64,000 nt of DNA from Streptomyces armeniacus. Its GTDB lineage: Bacteria; Actinomycetota; Actinomycetes; Streptomycetales; Streptomycetaceae. Below, piece after piece: positions 50,667-58,738 of this stretch. Under the pieces are notes generated by a model. That model saw only the letters and a program-made list of their open reading frames with translations, was not told where the DNA came from and searched no databases. The translations under genes and the position numbers were made by a program. The stretch is taken from positions 5,075,367-5,139,366 of the forward strand of contig NZ_CP031320.1 in assembly GCF_003355155.1 (NCBI RefSeq), in the 5' to 3' direction. Each line of letters starts with the position of its first letter. Positions within the stretch are counted from its first letter, which is position 1.

Positions 50667-51827
50667 TCAGGCGGCGCTCCGGAACGGGCCGGTCACCTCG
50701 TACGTGATGCCGCCGCTGCTGGAGCCGCTGGTGCCGCGCTGCGAGGAGAAGTACAGCCGGTCGCCCGCCGGGCTGAACGCGGGCCCGCAGATCTCCGAGC
50801 CGCTCTGCCCGGTGATCCGCAGGAAGGGCGCCACGATGTCGTCGGGGGTGATGAGGCAGATCTCCATGTTCCCGCCGTCCTCGGCGACGTACAGGTCGCC
50901 CGCAGCGGCGCCCGTGATGTTGTCGACACCGGTGAGCGGCGGGCTGTCGGTGAGGTTGTCGTCGTACGCGAGGACGAGGGTGCCGGGCCCTGTCTCGTAC
51001 GCCCACACGCGGTTGTCGCCCTTGGTGGTGAAGAAGCAGGTGCCGTCGCGGTAGTAGCAGCCCTCGCCGCCGTCGAACCGCTTGGTGCCGGGCACCTGGT
51101 CGCGGGTCTGCGTACCGCCCGAGGCGGCGGGGTCGGGGACGTCGGCCCAGCTCAGCGTGCCGTCGCTCTCGGTCAGCACCTGGAGGACACCGGCGTCGAG
51201 CGAACCCCAGCTGCCGGGCACGAAGCGGTAGAAGGCGCCGTCCGGCTCGTCCTCGGTGAGGTAGACGACGTGCAGGTCCGGGTCGCAGGCGGCGGCCTCG
51301 TGCTGGAAGCGGCCCATGGCGTCCCGGCGTACGGCGTCCCCGGCGCCGGTGGGGTCGGTCTCGTAGACGTGGCCGCGGGTGGTCTCCTCGCAGGACAGCC
51401 AGGTCTGCCAGGGGGTGGCGCCGCCCGCGCAGTTGCGGGTGGTGCCGGACAGGATGCGGTACGCGTCCGTGACCTCGCCGCCGCCGGAGAACCGCAGGGC
51501 GCTCGCGCCGCCGGTACCGCTGCCGAGTTCGGCGTTGGAGACGTAGATCCAGCCGTCCCCGGCGGAGTCGGCGAAGCAGGCGCCGCCGTCGGGGGCGCCG
51601 TGCCAGGTGTACGAGGTGCCGGGGACGGTCCGGCCGGAACGGGCGATCACCCGGCTGGTGAAGCCGGCGGAGAGCATGATCCCGTTGGCGTCGGCCGCCT
51701 GGAGCGGGCCGTACGGGCTCGGTCCGGACTTCGCCGGATAGGCCAGGGACGTACGGGTCATGGTGAACCCGAAGGCCACCGCGCCGGTCCCGACGACTGC
51801 GCTGCGGAGCAGGGTGCGACGATCCAC
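50667..51827 (-). CDS. Exported DUF839/PhoX-like protein
   Basis: Six-bladed beta-propeller phosphatase-like protein of 386 aa. The start MDRRTLLRSAVVGTGAVAFGF is a Tat-like signal (RR, then a weak hydrophobic run). The PhoX fingerprint is NCAGGATPWQTWLSCEETT with RFQHEAAACDPD (metal-ligand Glu) and EGCYYRDGTCFFTTKGDNRVW. It probably hydrolyses phosphate esters outside the cell with calcium/iron, but this shorter actinomycete branch is uncharacterised. It is convergent with the AraC gene. Confidence 0.88.
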   Translation of the reverse strand: MDRRTLLRSAVVGTGAVAFGFTMTRTSLAYPAKSGPSPYGPLQAADANGIMLSAGFTSRVIARSGRTVPGTSYTWHGAPDGGACFADSAGDGWIYVSNAELGSGTGGASALRFSGGGEVTDAYRILSGTTRNCAGGATPWQTWLSCEETTRGHVYETDPTGAGDAVRRDAMGRFQHEAAACDPDLHVVYLTEDEPDGAFYRFVPGSWGSLDAGVLQVLTESDGTLSWADVPDPAASGGTQTRDQVPGTKRFDGGEGCYYRDGTCFFTTKGDNRVWAYETGPGTLVLAYDDNLTDSPPLTGVDNITGAAAGDLYVAEDGGNMEICLITPDDIVAPFLRITGQSGSEICGPAFSPAGDRLYFSSQRGTSGSSSGGITYEVTGPFRSAA

Positions 51828-52017
51828 GGCTGTTCCTCCCGAACGGGGTGTCCTGAGCGGACAGGGGGCGGGCCAGGTCCCCCCGAAGGTAGCCGCACCA
51901 CGCCGCCCCGCCCAGCCACGGGACGGTGAACGGCGCCGGGACGTACGGCGCTTGCGCGCGCCGGGACGTACGTCGGTCGCCCGCGCCCGTACGGTCAGGG
52001 TTGCTCCCCGGTACGGG

Positions 52018-53052
52018 TCAGGGTTGCTCCCCCGGCACGGGTCCCGGTACGGGCACGTGGTCCGGCAGCGGGGCGTCCGCGCGCAGGCGCTGCCACACCG
52101 GCGCCGGGACGGGCGTGCCGAGCAGGGCCGCCGCGTCCCGTATCTCCGCCGGGGACCGCGCGCCGGCCAGCACGCTCGCCACGGCCGGGTGGCCGAACGG
52201 GAAGTGGAGCGCGGCGGCGCGCAGCGGGATGCCGTACGCCTCGGTGGCGCGGCGCATGCGCAGGGCCCGTTCCCGCAGGTGCGGGGGTGCCGCGGCGTAG
52301 TCGTACGTGGCGTCGGGCGAAGGGTCGGCCAGCAGACCGGAGTTGAAGACGCCGCCGATGACGACGCTCTTGCCGCGCGCGGCGGCCGCGGGCAGCAGCG
52401 CGTCGAGCGCGGGCTGTTCGAGGAGGGTGTAGCGGCCGGCGCAGAGCACCGCGTCCACGTCGGTGTCGGTGAGGAAGCGGGCCAGCATCGCGGTCTGGTT
52501 CATGCCCGCGCCGATGGCCCGCACCACGCCTTCGGCGCGCAGCCGCTCCAGCGCCGGGTACGCCTCGCGGAACGCCTGCTCGCCGTGGTCGTCCGGGTCG
52601 TGTAGCAGCGCCACGTCGATCCGGTCCAGGCCGAGCCGCGCCAGGCTCGCCTCCAGCGAGCGGCGCACTCCGTCGGCGCTGAAGTCCCATACGCGGCGGT
52701 GGGTCGCGGGCACGGCGAAGCCGTGGGCGAGGTCGCCTTCGAGGTCGCCCTCGAGGTCGCCCGGCAGCGCCGCGCCCGTCCCGTACGGCTCCAGCAGCCG
52801 CCCCACCTTGGTGGACACGGTGTACGCGTCCCGGGGCCGGCCGCGCAGTGCCGCGCCCAACCGCCGTTCGGACAGGCCGAGTCCGTAGTGCGGCGCGGTG
52901 TCGAAGTAGCGGACGCCGGCGTCCCAGGCCGCCTCGACGGTGGCCGCGGCGGTGTCCTCGTCCACGGGCGCGTAGAGCCCGGCGATCGACGCGGCCCCGA
53001 AGCCGAGCGCGGTGACCTGGACGCCGCTGCGGCCGAGCGCTGCGGTACGCAT
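52018..53052 (-). CDS. Aldo/keto reductase, L-fucose/D-threo-aldose 1-dehydrogenase type
   Basis: TIM-barrel NAD(P)-dependent oxidoreductase of 344 aa. MRTAALGRSGVQVTALGFGAASIAGLYAPVD, DTAPHYGLGLSERRLGAALR (catalytic Tyr), TKVGRLLEPYG (Lys) and LLHDPDDH with RRVWDFSADGVRRSLEASLARLG are signatures of the D-threo-aldose 1-dehydrogenase branch, which oxidises L-fucose to its lactone. It fits the first step of the route whose later genes are at 17-27 kb. A 36-base palindrome precedes it. A DLEG tandem (about residue 99) is unconserved. Confidence 0.88.
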   Translation of the reverse strand: MRTAALGRSGVQVTALGFGAASIAGLYAPVDEDTAAATVEAAWDAGVRYFDTAPHYGLGLSERRLGAALRGRPRDAYTVSTKVGRLLEPYGTGAALPGDLEGDLEGDLAHGFAVPATHRRVWDFSADGVRRSLEASLARLGLDRIDVALLHDPDDHGEQAFREAYPALERLRAEGVVRAIGAGMNQTAMLARFLTDTDVDAVLCAGRYTLLEQPALDALLPAAAARGKSVVIGGVFNSGLLADPSPDATYDYAAAPPHLRERALRMRRATEAYGIPLRAAALHFPFGHPAVASVLAGARSPAEIRDAAALLGTPVPAPVWQRLRADAPLPDHVPVPGPVPGEQP

Positions 53053-53080
53053 CGCTGCCCCCCCGTTCCCGCTGTCGCTC

Positions 53081-53116
53081 CGTCGTACGGGACAACGGTA
53101 GTTGTCCCGTACGACG
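53081..53116. promoter_or_regulatory. 36-bp perfect palindrome upstream of the aldo/keto reductase
   Basis: The 16-base arm CGTCGTACGGGACAAC (53081-53096) is repeated inverted at 53101-53116 around a GGTA centre, 29-64 bases before the start. GGACAAC-x4-GTTGTCC is the core. Its length and perfection in an intergenic gap mark it as an operator; it could also form a strong RNA hairpin on either strand. No regulator gene is adjacent, so the binder must be encoded elsewhere. Confidence 0.75.
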
Positions 53117-53220
53117 ACGACAGATCACCGACCCGGGCCGGTGCCCCAGCGCGGCCATCCCGTGGCCGAGGTCCGTCCTCAACGAACCGCTGTGACCGGC
53201 ACCTTCACAACACGCGGCCC

Positions 53221-54177
53221 CTAGACGACGGCCGAGAGGACGGTCAGCGTTCCCGTGGCGGTGTCGATCGTCGCCTGGACACCAAGGGGGATCGTCGGCG
53301 GGTTGTTGCCGTGCCCGGCAGGGAGACCGCCCAGGACTGGAACACCGAGAGGGGCCAGTCGGTCGCGCAGGACATCATGGATGCCCCATCCGCCCAGCGT
53401 CGGATCGTCGGCATCGCTTTCGAAGCCCAGGAACTGGCCGAGGGCGACGCCACGCACACCGTCGAGCGCCCGGGAGCGGGTGAGCTGGGTCAGCGCGCGG
53501 TCGACCTCGCCCAGCCCGGTTCCTCTCTGGTGTTCGAGGAAGAGGATCGCCCCGCGCAGGCTGGGCAGGCCGGCTCCGGTCTCCGTGCGGATCGCGTCGA
53601 GGTTGCCGCCTATCAGGACGCCCGTCGCTGTGCCCTCCACGGTGACGTCCGCGGTGGCCTCGGACGGGTCGCGGTGGAGGGTGACCGGGCCGGTGGTCAT
53701 CAGCGCGCGGCGCAGGGACTCGGCGGAGGCGGGCCCGGTGTAGGTGTCGTCGCGTTTGACGAAGGGGCCGTGGAGTGAAGCCAGACGGCATCGTGACCAC
53801 AGCGCGAGGTGGAGGTGGGTGATGTCGCTGAAGCCGACGACCGGCTTCGGGTCACGTCTGAGGGCATCTGTGTCGAGGTCGTCGACGATGCGGTAGGCGC
53901 CTTTGCCACCGCGGGCGGCGATCACGGCGCGGACGGCCGGATCGCGAAACGCCGCGTTCAGGTCGAAAACACGGTCCTCGTCGCGGCCTGCCATGTAACC
54001 CCACTGATCGAAGACGTGCTCGCCCAGCTCGGCCCGAAGGCCCCAGGAGGTGAGCAGTTGAACCCCCCGGTCGACTTCTTCCCGGCCCGGCGGACAGGCA
54101 GGAGCAACGATCCGCACCTGATCGCCGGGCCGCAGGCGCGGCGCCCTCAACGAGAGCGGATTCTGGTGGTCATCCAT
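53221..54177 (-). CDS. S66 family LD-carboxypeptidase (LdcA/MccF-like)
   Basis: Serine peptidase of 318 aa, cleaving the D-Ala of muropeptide tetrapeptides (LdcA) or detoxifying peptidyl adenylates (MccF). The nucleophile elbow is PVVGFSDITHLHLAL; VIAARGGKGAYRIVDDLD replaces the usual RGGYG; GGNLDAI, ILFLEHQ (Glu) and LPAGHGNNPPTIPLG (His) complete the Ser-Glu-His triad. No signal peptide, so it is cytoplasmic. A solitary gene; the LdcA versus MccF role is undecided. Confidence 0.9.
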   Translation of the reverse strand: MDDHQNPLSLRAPRLRPGDQVRIVAPACPPGREEVDRGVQLLTSWGLRAELGEHVFDQWGYMAGRDEDRVFDLNAAFRDPAVRAVIAARGGKGAYRIVDDLDTDALRRDPKPVVGFSDITHLHLALWSRCRLASLHGPFVKRDDTYTGPASAESLRRALMTTGPVTLHRDPSEATADVTVEGTATGVLIGGNLDAIRTETGAGLPSLRGAILFLEHQRGTGLGEVDRALTQLTRSRALDGVRGVALGQFLGFESDADDPTLGGWGIHDVLRDRLAPLGVPVLGGLPAGHGNNPPTIPLGVQATIDTATGTLTVLSAVV

Positions 54178-54229
54178 CCGACGATTCTGCGCGTGATCAC
54201 CGATGGCCGAGATCCACTCGCAACAGACC

Positions 54230-55324
54230 CTAGGCGTCGGGGCGGCGGGTTGTGGTGACTTGGCGGCGGGTTTCCGCCGCCTTGACGATCTCCGCGCACC
54301 AGTCCACCTCCGCCGAGGTGGCCGCCGTGCCGGCGGTGACCGCGTCGAGCCAGTGCCGCCAGAAGCCCGCGCCGCTCCACGCCGTGAAGCGGCGGTGCGC
54401 GGTGGCGGGTGCGAGGCCGAAGTGGTCGGGCAGCTGCTGCCAGCCGCAGCCGGAGGTCAGCACGTAGACGACCGCCGTCAGATCCGCGCGCCCCCGGTCC
54501 GGCCCGCGGTCCCGGCGGGGCCCGCCGCCGCGCCCCGCCGGGGCGGCCGGGGCGGCCGGGGAGGCGGGGGAGGCGGGGATGAGCAGCGGCTCCGCCGCCT
54601 GCCAGAGCGCGTCGGGCAGCAAGTGCCGCGCCAGTACGGGGCTCAGCGTCGTCTTCATGCGCCGCGGTTCGTCAGGCAGGTCGGCAGCGGCCCCGGCGGC
54701 CCCGGCGGCCTCGCCCGCTTCGGCCGTCTCAGCCGAAGTCGGAGCCGAAGCCGGAGCCGAAGCCGCGGCGACGGCCGCGGACGCGGCCGCGCCCGGCGGC
54801 ACCGAGTCGTCCGTGGGCGACTGAAGCGACTCCCGCTGATACGCACGCCACCGCGCGAGCAGGTCGCGGTGGCTGCCGCGGATCCACCGCATGTAGTCGC
54901 GCATGTTGCGCAGCCGCCGCCGCGGCGCCTCCTCGTCGGGGCCGAGGAGCGCGAGGGCCTGTTCGGCGAGGTGCTGCTGCTGGTCCAGGTAGCGGCGCTC
55001 GCCCGCGAGGAAACTGCCCCACACGTCGTCGTCCACGCGGAAGTAGCGCGAGCGCTCACCCGGCACCGCGTGCCGTTTGAGAAAGCCGGCCTCGGCCAGC
55101 CGCCGCGTCGCCAGTGAGATGGACCCGGCGCTGACCCGCAGCGCGCCGGCGAGCTGTGCGGACGACACATACGGGACGTCCGTGATCAGCAGGTAGGCGA
55201 TGATCCGGCCGTCCATGCGGCCGCTGCCCACCGCCTCCCACAGCAGGCCCATCTCCTCGACGAACGTCTCGCGGTCGAAACCACCCTCACCGCGGGCCGT
55301 TTCGCCCGATACGTCGCCACTCAT
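54230..55324 (-). CDS. GbsR/MarR-type regulator fused to an IS5-type transposase-derived domain
   Basis: Single uninterrupted frame of 364 aa. Residues 1-165 are a GbsR/MarR-like winged HTH: FVEEMGLLWEAVGSGRMDGRIIAYLLI, SSAQLAGALRVSAGSISLATRRLAEAGFLKR and ERSRYFRVDDD. An Ala/Ser/Pro linker spans 170-215. Residues 223-335 match the N-terminal DUF4096 part of IS5-family transposases: LLPDALWQAAEPLL, TAVVYVLTSGCGWQQLPDHFG and ATAHRRFTAWSGAGFWRHWL. There is no DDE catalytic domain. The domain begins at an internal Met (ATG 54658). Divergent from the peptide-uptake operon, which it likely regulates. Confidence 0.85.
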   Translation of the reverse strand: MSGDVSGETARGEGGFDRETFVEEMGLLWEAVGSGRMDGRIIAYLLITDVPYVSSAQLAGALRVSAGSISLATRRLAEAGFLKRHAVPGERSRYFRVDDDVWGSFLAGERRYLDQQQHLAEQALALLGPDEEAPRRRLRNMRDYMRWIRGSHRDLLARWRAYQRESLQSPTDDSVPPGAAASAAVAAASAPASAPTSAETAEAGEAAGAAGAAADLPDEPRRMKTTLSPVLARHLLPDALWQAAEPLLIPASPASPAAPAAPAGRGGGPRRDRGPDRGRADLTAVVYVLTSGCGWQQLPDHFGLAPATAHRRFTAWSGAGFWRHWLDAVTAGTAATSAEVDWCAEIVKAAETRRQVTTTRRPDA

Positions 55325-55339
55325 CCGCTTCCCCTAAGG

Positions 55340-55383
55340 TAACTTTTCATATCAGTTAAAAAGTTTGAAGCTCTTTATTGACA
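55340..55383. promoter_or_regulatory. AT-rich operator/promoter between the fusion regulator and oppA
   Basis: TAACT (55340-55344) and AGTTA (55354-55358) form an inverted repeat with a nine-base centre, nested with AACTTTT (55341-55347) and AAAAGTT (55359-55365). TTGACA (55378-55383) is a perfect -35 hexamer facing the oppA gene, though no good -10 follows. This is the only long AT-rich stretch of the region and suits a MarR-like repressor controlling both directions. Confidence 0.6.
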
Positions 55384-55481
55384 CACCTCCCCGCGCAACG
55401 CAAGCATCCTGCCTACGCCCCGGTGGACTGCCTCCACCGTTCCGGGTCAATCCCCCACGCGCCGCTGAACAGGGAGACGTC

Positions 55482-57077
55482 GTGCGCAAAACAAGCATGC
55501 CGAAGGTTATTCCAGCGCTCACGGCCCTCGCGTTACTCCTCACCGGTTGCGCCGGCGGCGAGGACAGTGGTGCCGCGTCGACCATCACGGTCGCCGTCGG
55601 TGAGCCCGACCATCTCACGCCCGGCCGCAGCACGGTCGGGCTGGAGGGGATACGCGCGCTGTTCGCCCCTCTCGTCAAGGCGGACGAGCACGGTGGCCTC
55701 ACGTACGTCCAGGCCAGGTCCGTCGAGTCGGAGGACTCCAAGAACTGGACGATCCACCTGCGTTCGGGCTGGAAGTTCCACAACGGCGAGGCGGTGACCG
55801 CCCAGAGCTACGCCGACGCGTGGAACAAGACGGCGTACGGCCCCAACGCCTGGGCCGCAAACGGCCAGTTGGCGAACATCGAGGGCTACGACGCGCTGAA
55901 CCCCGCGAAGGGCAAGCCGAAGACCGACAAGCTCTCCGGCGTCAAGGTCGTGAACGAGACCACCCTGAAGGTCACCCTCGCCAACCCGGACAGCCAGTTC
56001 CCGCTGCAACTCACCTCGAACCAGGTGGGGTTCTACCCGCTCCCGAAGGCCGCGTACGAGGATCCGGCCGCTTTCGACCGGAAGCCCGCGGGCAACGGCC
56101 CGTACAAGCTGGACGGTGAGTGGGAGAAGAACAAGGGCGCCACGGCCAGCGCGTACGGCGACTACCAGGGGCAGAAGCCCCTCACGTCCCACCTCGACTT
56201 CAGGAGCTATACGGATCTGGCCACCGCGTACACCGACGCGTACACCGACGCGCAGGCCGGCACCGTGGACGTGCTCCAGGCCCCGGTCAACAAGTACTCC
56301 CAGACCAAGACCGACTTCGCGGGCCGGGTGTACTCGTACCAGGCTCCCTCTCTGGAGTTCATCAGCCTTCCGCTGTACGACGAGCGGTACCAGAAGCCGG
56401 GCCTGCGCAAGGCGATCTCCATGGCGATCGACCGGGACGCGGTCAACAACACGATGTACGGCGGGCTCTACGAACCGGCCACGTCCCTCACCCCGCCCGC
56501 TGAGGTGGGCGCCAAGACGGACGTCTGCGACGAGTGCACCTTCGACCCGAAGGAGGCGCGGAAGGAGCTCGCGGCGGCCGGCGGCTGGTCCGGCCCGATG
56601 GTCATCACCTACCCGGGCGGCCTGGGCTTCGACGAACTCTACAAGGCGGTCGCCAACCAGATCCGGCAGAACCTGCGCATCGACAACGTCACCGCCCGGC
56701 CGACCGCCGACTTCGCGGAGTTCAGCGAGAAGGCCATGGCCAAGAAGATCAACGGCCCTTACCACGGCCACTGGGGCGCCCTGTACCCCAGCATGCAGAA
56801 CACGCTGCGGAGCATCTTCACCAAGGCCGGGGACTGCTACGCGTGCAGCTACTACAGCGAGCCCGAGGTGGACTCGCTGCTGCGCCGCGCGGACGCCAGC
56901 ACCGTGACCGAGGAGTCCGAGAAGCTCTACAACAAGGCGCAGGAACGCATCCTGGAGGACTTCCCCGTCGTCCCGCTCTTCTACGGCACCTACGTCTACG
57001 TCACCACCGAGCGCATCTCGAACGTCGTGATCGGCCCGGCCGACCTCGAACTCGACCGGCTGCGCGTCATCGAGTGA
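55482..57077 (+). CDS. Peptide-binding lipoprotein of ABC transporter (OppA/DppA), with TTA codon
   Basis: Family 5 extracellular solute-binding protein of 531 aa. The signal peptide ends in lipobox ALLLTGCAGG; the mature part has TITVAVGEPDHLTPGRS, WTIHLRSGWKFHNGEAVTAQSYADAWN (family signature) and PGLRKAISMAIDRDAVN. GTG 55482 has AGGGAG upstream. The signal-peptide leucine at 55533-55535 is TTA, the codon read by bldA tRNA in Streptomyces, suggesting developmental control of the whole operon. It delivers oligopeptides to DppBC. Confidence 0.93.
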   Translation: MRKTSMPKVIPALTALALLLTGCAGGEDSGAASTITVAVGEPDHLTPGRSTVGLEGIRALFAPLVKADEHGGLTYVQARSVESEDSKNWTIHLRSGWKFHNGEAVTAQSYADAWNKTAYGPNAWAANGQLANIEGYDALNPAKGKPKTDKLSGVKVVNETTLKVTLANPDSQFPLQLTSNQVGFYPLPKAAYEDPAAFDRKPAGNGPYKLDGEWEKNKGATASAYGDYQGQKPLTSHLDFRSYTDLATAYTDAYTDAQAGTVDVLQAPVNKYSQTKTDFAGRVYSYQAPSLEFISLPLYDERYQKPGLRKAISMAIDRDAVNNTMYGGLYEPATSLTPPAEVGAKTDVCDECTFDPKEARKELAAAGGWSGPMVITYPGGLGFDELYKAVANQIRQNLRIDNVTARPTADFAEFSEKAMAKKINGPYHGHWGALYPSMQNTLRSIFTKAGDCYACSYYSEPEVDSLLRRADASTVTEESEKLYNKAQERILEDFPVVPLFYGTYVYVTTERISNVVIGPADLELDRLRVIE

Positions 57078-57127
57078 CCGGCCGGCCGGCGGCGCGTGAG
57101 CCCGCCCGGCCGGCGCCCGGCTGATCC

Positions 57128-57166
57128 GGCCGCGGTCCGCTCCCGCCGCGGGAGCGGACCGCGGCC
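57128..57166 (+). terminator. 18-bp perfect stem hairpin between oppA and the M14 peptidase gene
   Basis: GGCCGCGGTCCGCTCCCG (57128-57145) and its exact inverted copy (57149-57166) surround a three-base CCG loop. It lies 50 bases after the oppA stop and 36 before the next start. It probably acts as partial terminator or 3' stabiliser, keeping the binding protein in excess over the permease genes. Confidence 0.75.
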
Positions 57167-57202
57167 CGTCCCACCGCCCCGCATTCAGGAGAACGAACTC
57201 TC

Positions 57203-58723
57203 ATGGCACCAGCCGCATCCCAGTCCACCCCCGCACCCCGGGACCACGCGGCGGCGGACGTTCCAGCCGCGCTGCGGCCCTGGATCGAGCGTGTGGCGAC
57301 CGTGCCGCACACGGACGCGTATCCGGGCGTGGACGAACTCCTGGCCGGTTTCCGCGCGCTGGCCACGCGGTATCCCGAACGGGTCGGTGAGCGGCGTATC
57401 GGCACCTCGACCCTGGGCGAGCCGCTGCCGTGCTTCACCGTACGCGCCGACAGCGCCACCGACCGTGCGGGTGCCGACGAAACTGACCGCGGCAGCGCCG
57501 CCCGTACGGCCGACGGCGAGGCGCCGCCCCACTACGTCGTCGTGGGCGGCGTCCACCCCAACGAGCCCGTCGGTGCCGTCACCGCCCTGCACCTGGCGAC
57601 CGCGCTGTGCGAGGACGACGCGCTGCGGGAGCACTTCGGCGGTGTGTGGGACATCGTGCCGTGCATCGACCCGGACGGCGCCCGGCTGAACGAGGGCTGG
57701 TTCCACTCCCCCGCCGACAAGCGGCTCTACGGCCGCCACTTCTACCGCCCGCCGGGCGACAGACAGGTCGAGTGGACGTTCCCGTTCGCCTACAGGGACG
57801 CGTACTTCGACCGCGTGCTGCCCGAGACGTTCGCCCTGATGCGGCTGATCGACGCCACCCGGCCACGCTTCCTCACCACACTGCACAACTGCGAGGCGGG
57901 CGGCGTCTACTACTACCTCAACCGTCCCTCACCCGAGCTCTACCCCCTGCTGGAGGCCATCCCCACCGCCGCCGGCATCCCGCTGGCCACCGGCGAGCCC
58001 GAGGCGGCGCACGCGCCGCGCTACGCCCCGTCCGTCTACGGCTGCATCGACATGCGGGACGCCTACGACTATCTGGACAGCCTCGGCGCCGACCCGGCCG
58101 ACGAGATCGCCGGCGCCTCCAGCGCCGCCTACGCCGAGCCGTACGGCACCTTCTACTTCGTCACCGAGGTCCCGCACTGGTCGCACCCGGAGGCCGACGA
58201 CGAGACCCCCGTACGGGAGCGCCACGCCGACGTCATCCGCGAGCGTGCCGAGGGCTTCCGCGCCACCGGGGAGGTGCTGGGACGGCTCCTCGACACGGCG
58301 GCGCCGCAGCTGACGCTCCCAACGCCGTTCCTGGCCGCCGTACGGGACTTCGTACCCTCCCTGACCAAGATCGCCGACCTGGAGACCAGCCGCGCCGAAG
58401 GGCTGCCCGACCGGCCCGCGACCGTCTCCGAGCGCTACGCCTGCCGGCACTCCGTGCACTGCTTCCGCGTACGCGTCGGCGGCATGCTGCTGCGCGCGCT
58501 GGGCGCCGAGATCACGGCGGGCACCGCGAGCCCCGAGGTACGCGCCTGCCACACCGAACTGCTCGAAGTCTATGCCGTGTGGGAGGCGGAGGCCGCGCCC
58601 GTGACGGGTGATCCGCTGCCCATCGCGACCCTGGCCGGGGTGCAGTACGCCGCGCTGCTGGCCGCCGCCGACCACTCCATGCCGGGCGGCGCGCCCGCGC
58701 CGGAACCCGCCGACCGCACGTAG
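57203..58723 (+). CDS. M14 family zinc carboxypeptidase, cytoplasmic
   Basis: Metallopeptidase of 506 aa. The zinc site is VVVGGVHPNEPVGAV (HxxE) with the third His in FLTTLHNCEAGGVYY; the catalytic Glu is likely in FYFVTEVPHWSH. No signal peptide is present, so it acts on peptides after import. It sits between the binding protein and permease genes, indicating that it trims or processes the imported peptides. The C-terminal 130 residues are helical and unassigned. Confidence 0.88.
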   Translation: MAPAASQSTPAPRDHAAADVPAALRPWIERVATVPHTDAYPGVDELLAGFRALATRYPERVGERRIGTSTLGEPLPCFTVRADSATDRAGADETDRGSAARTADGEAPPHYVVVGGVHPNEPVGAVTALHLATALCEDDALREHFGGVWDIVPCIDPDGARLNEGWFHSPADKRLYGRHFYRPPGDRQVEWTFPFAYRDAYFDRVLPETFALMRLIDATRPRFLTTLHNCEAGGVYYYLNRPSPELYPLLEAIPTAAGIPLATGEPEAAHAPRYAPSVYGCIDMRDAYDYLDSLGADPADEIAGASSAAYAEPYGTFYFVTEVPHWSHPEADDETPVRERHADVIRERAEGFRATGEVLGRLLDTAAPQLTLPTPFLAAVRDFVPSLTKIADLETSRAEGLPDRPATVSERYACRHSVHCFRVRVGGMLLRALGAEITAGTASPEVRACHTELLEVYAVWEAEAAPVTGDPLPIATLAGVQYAALLAAADHSMPGGAPAPEPADRT

Positions 58724-58738
58724 AGGGAGGGAGCCGCC

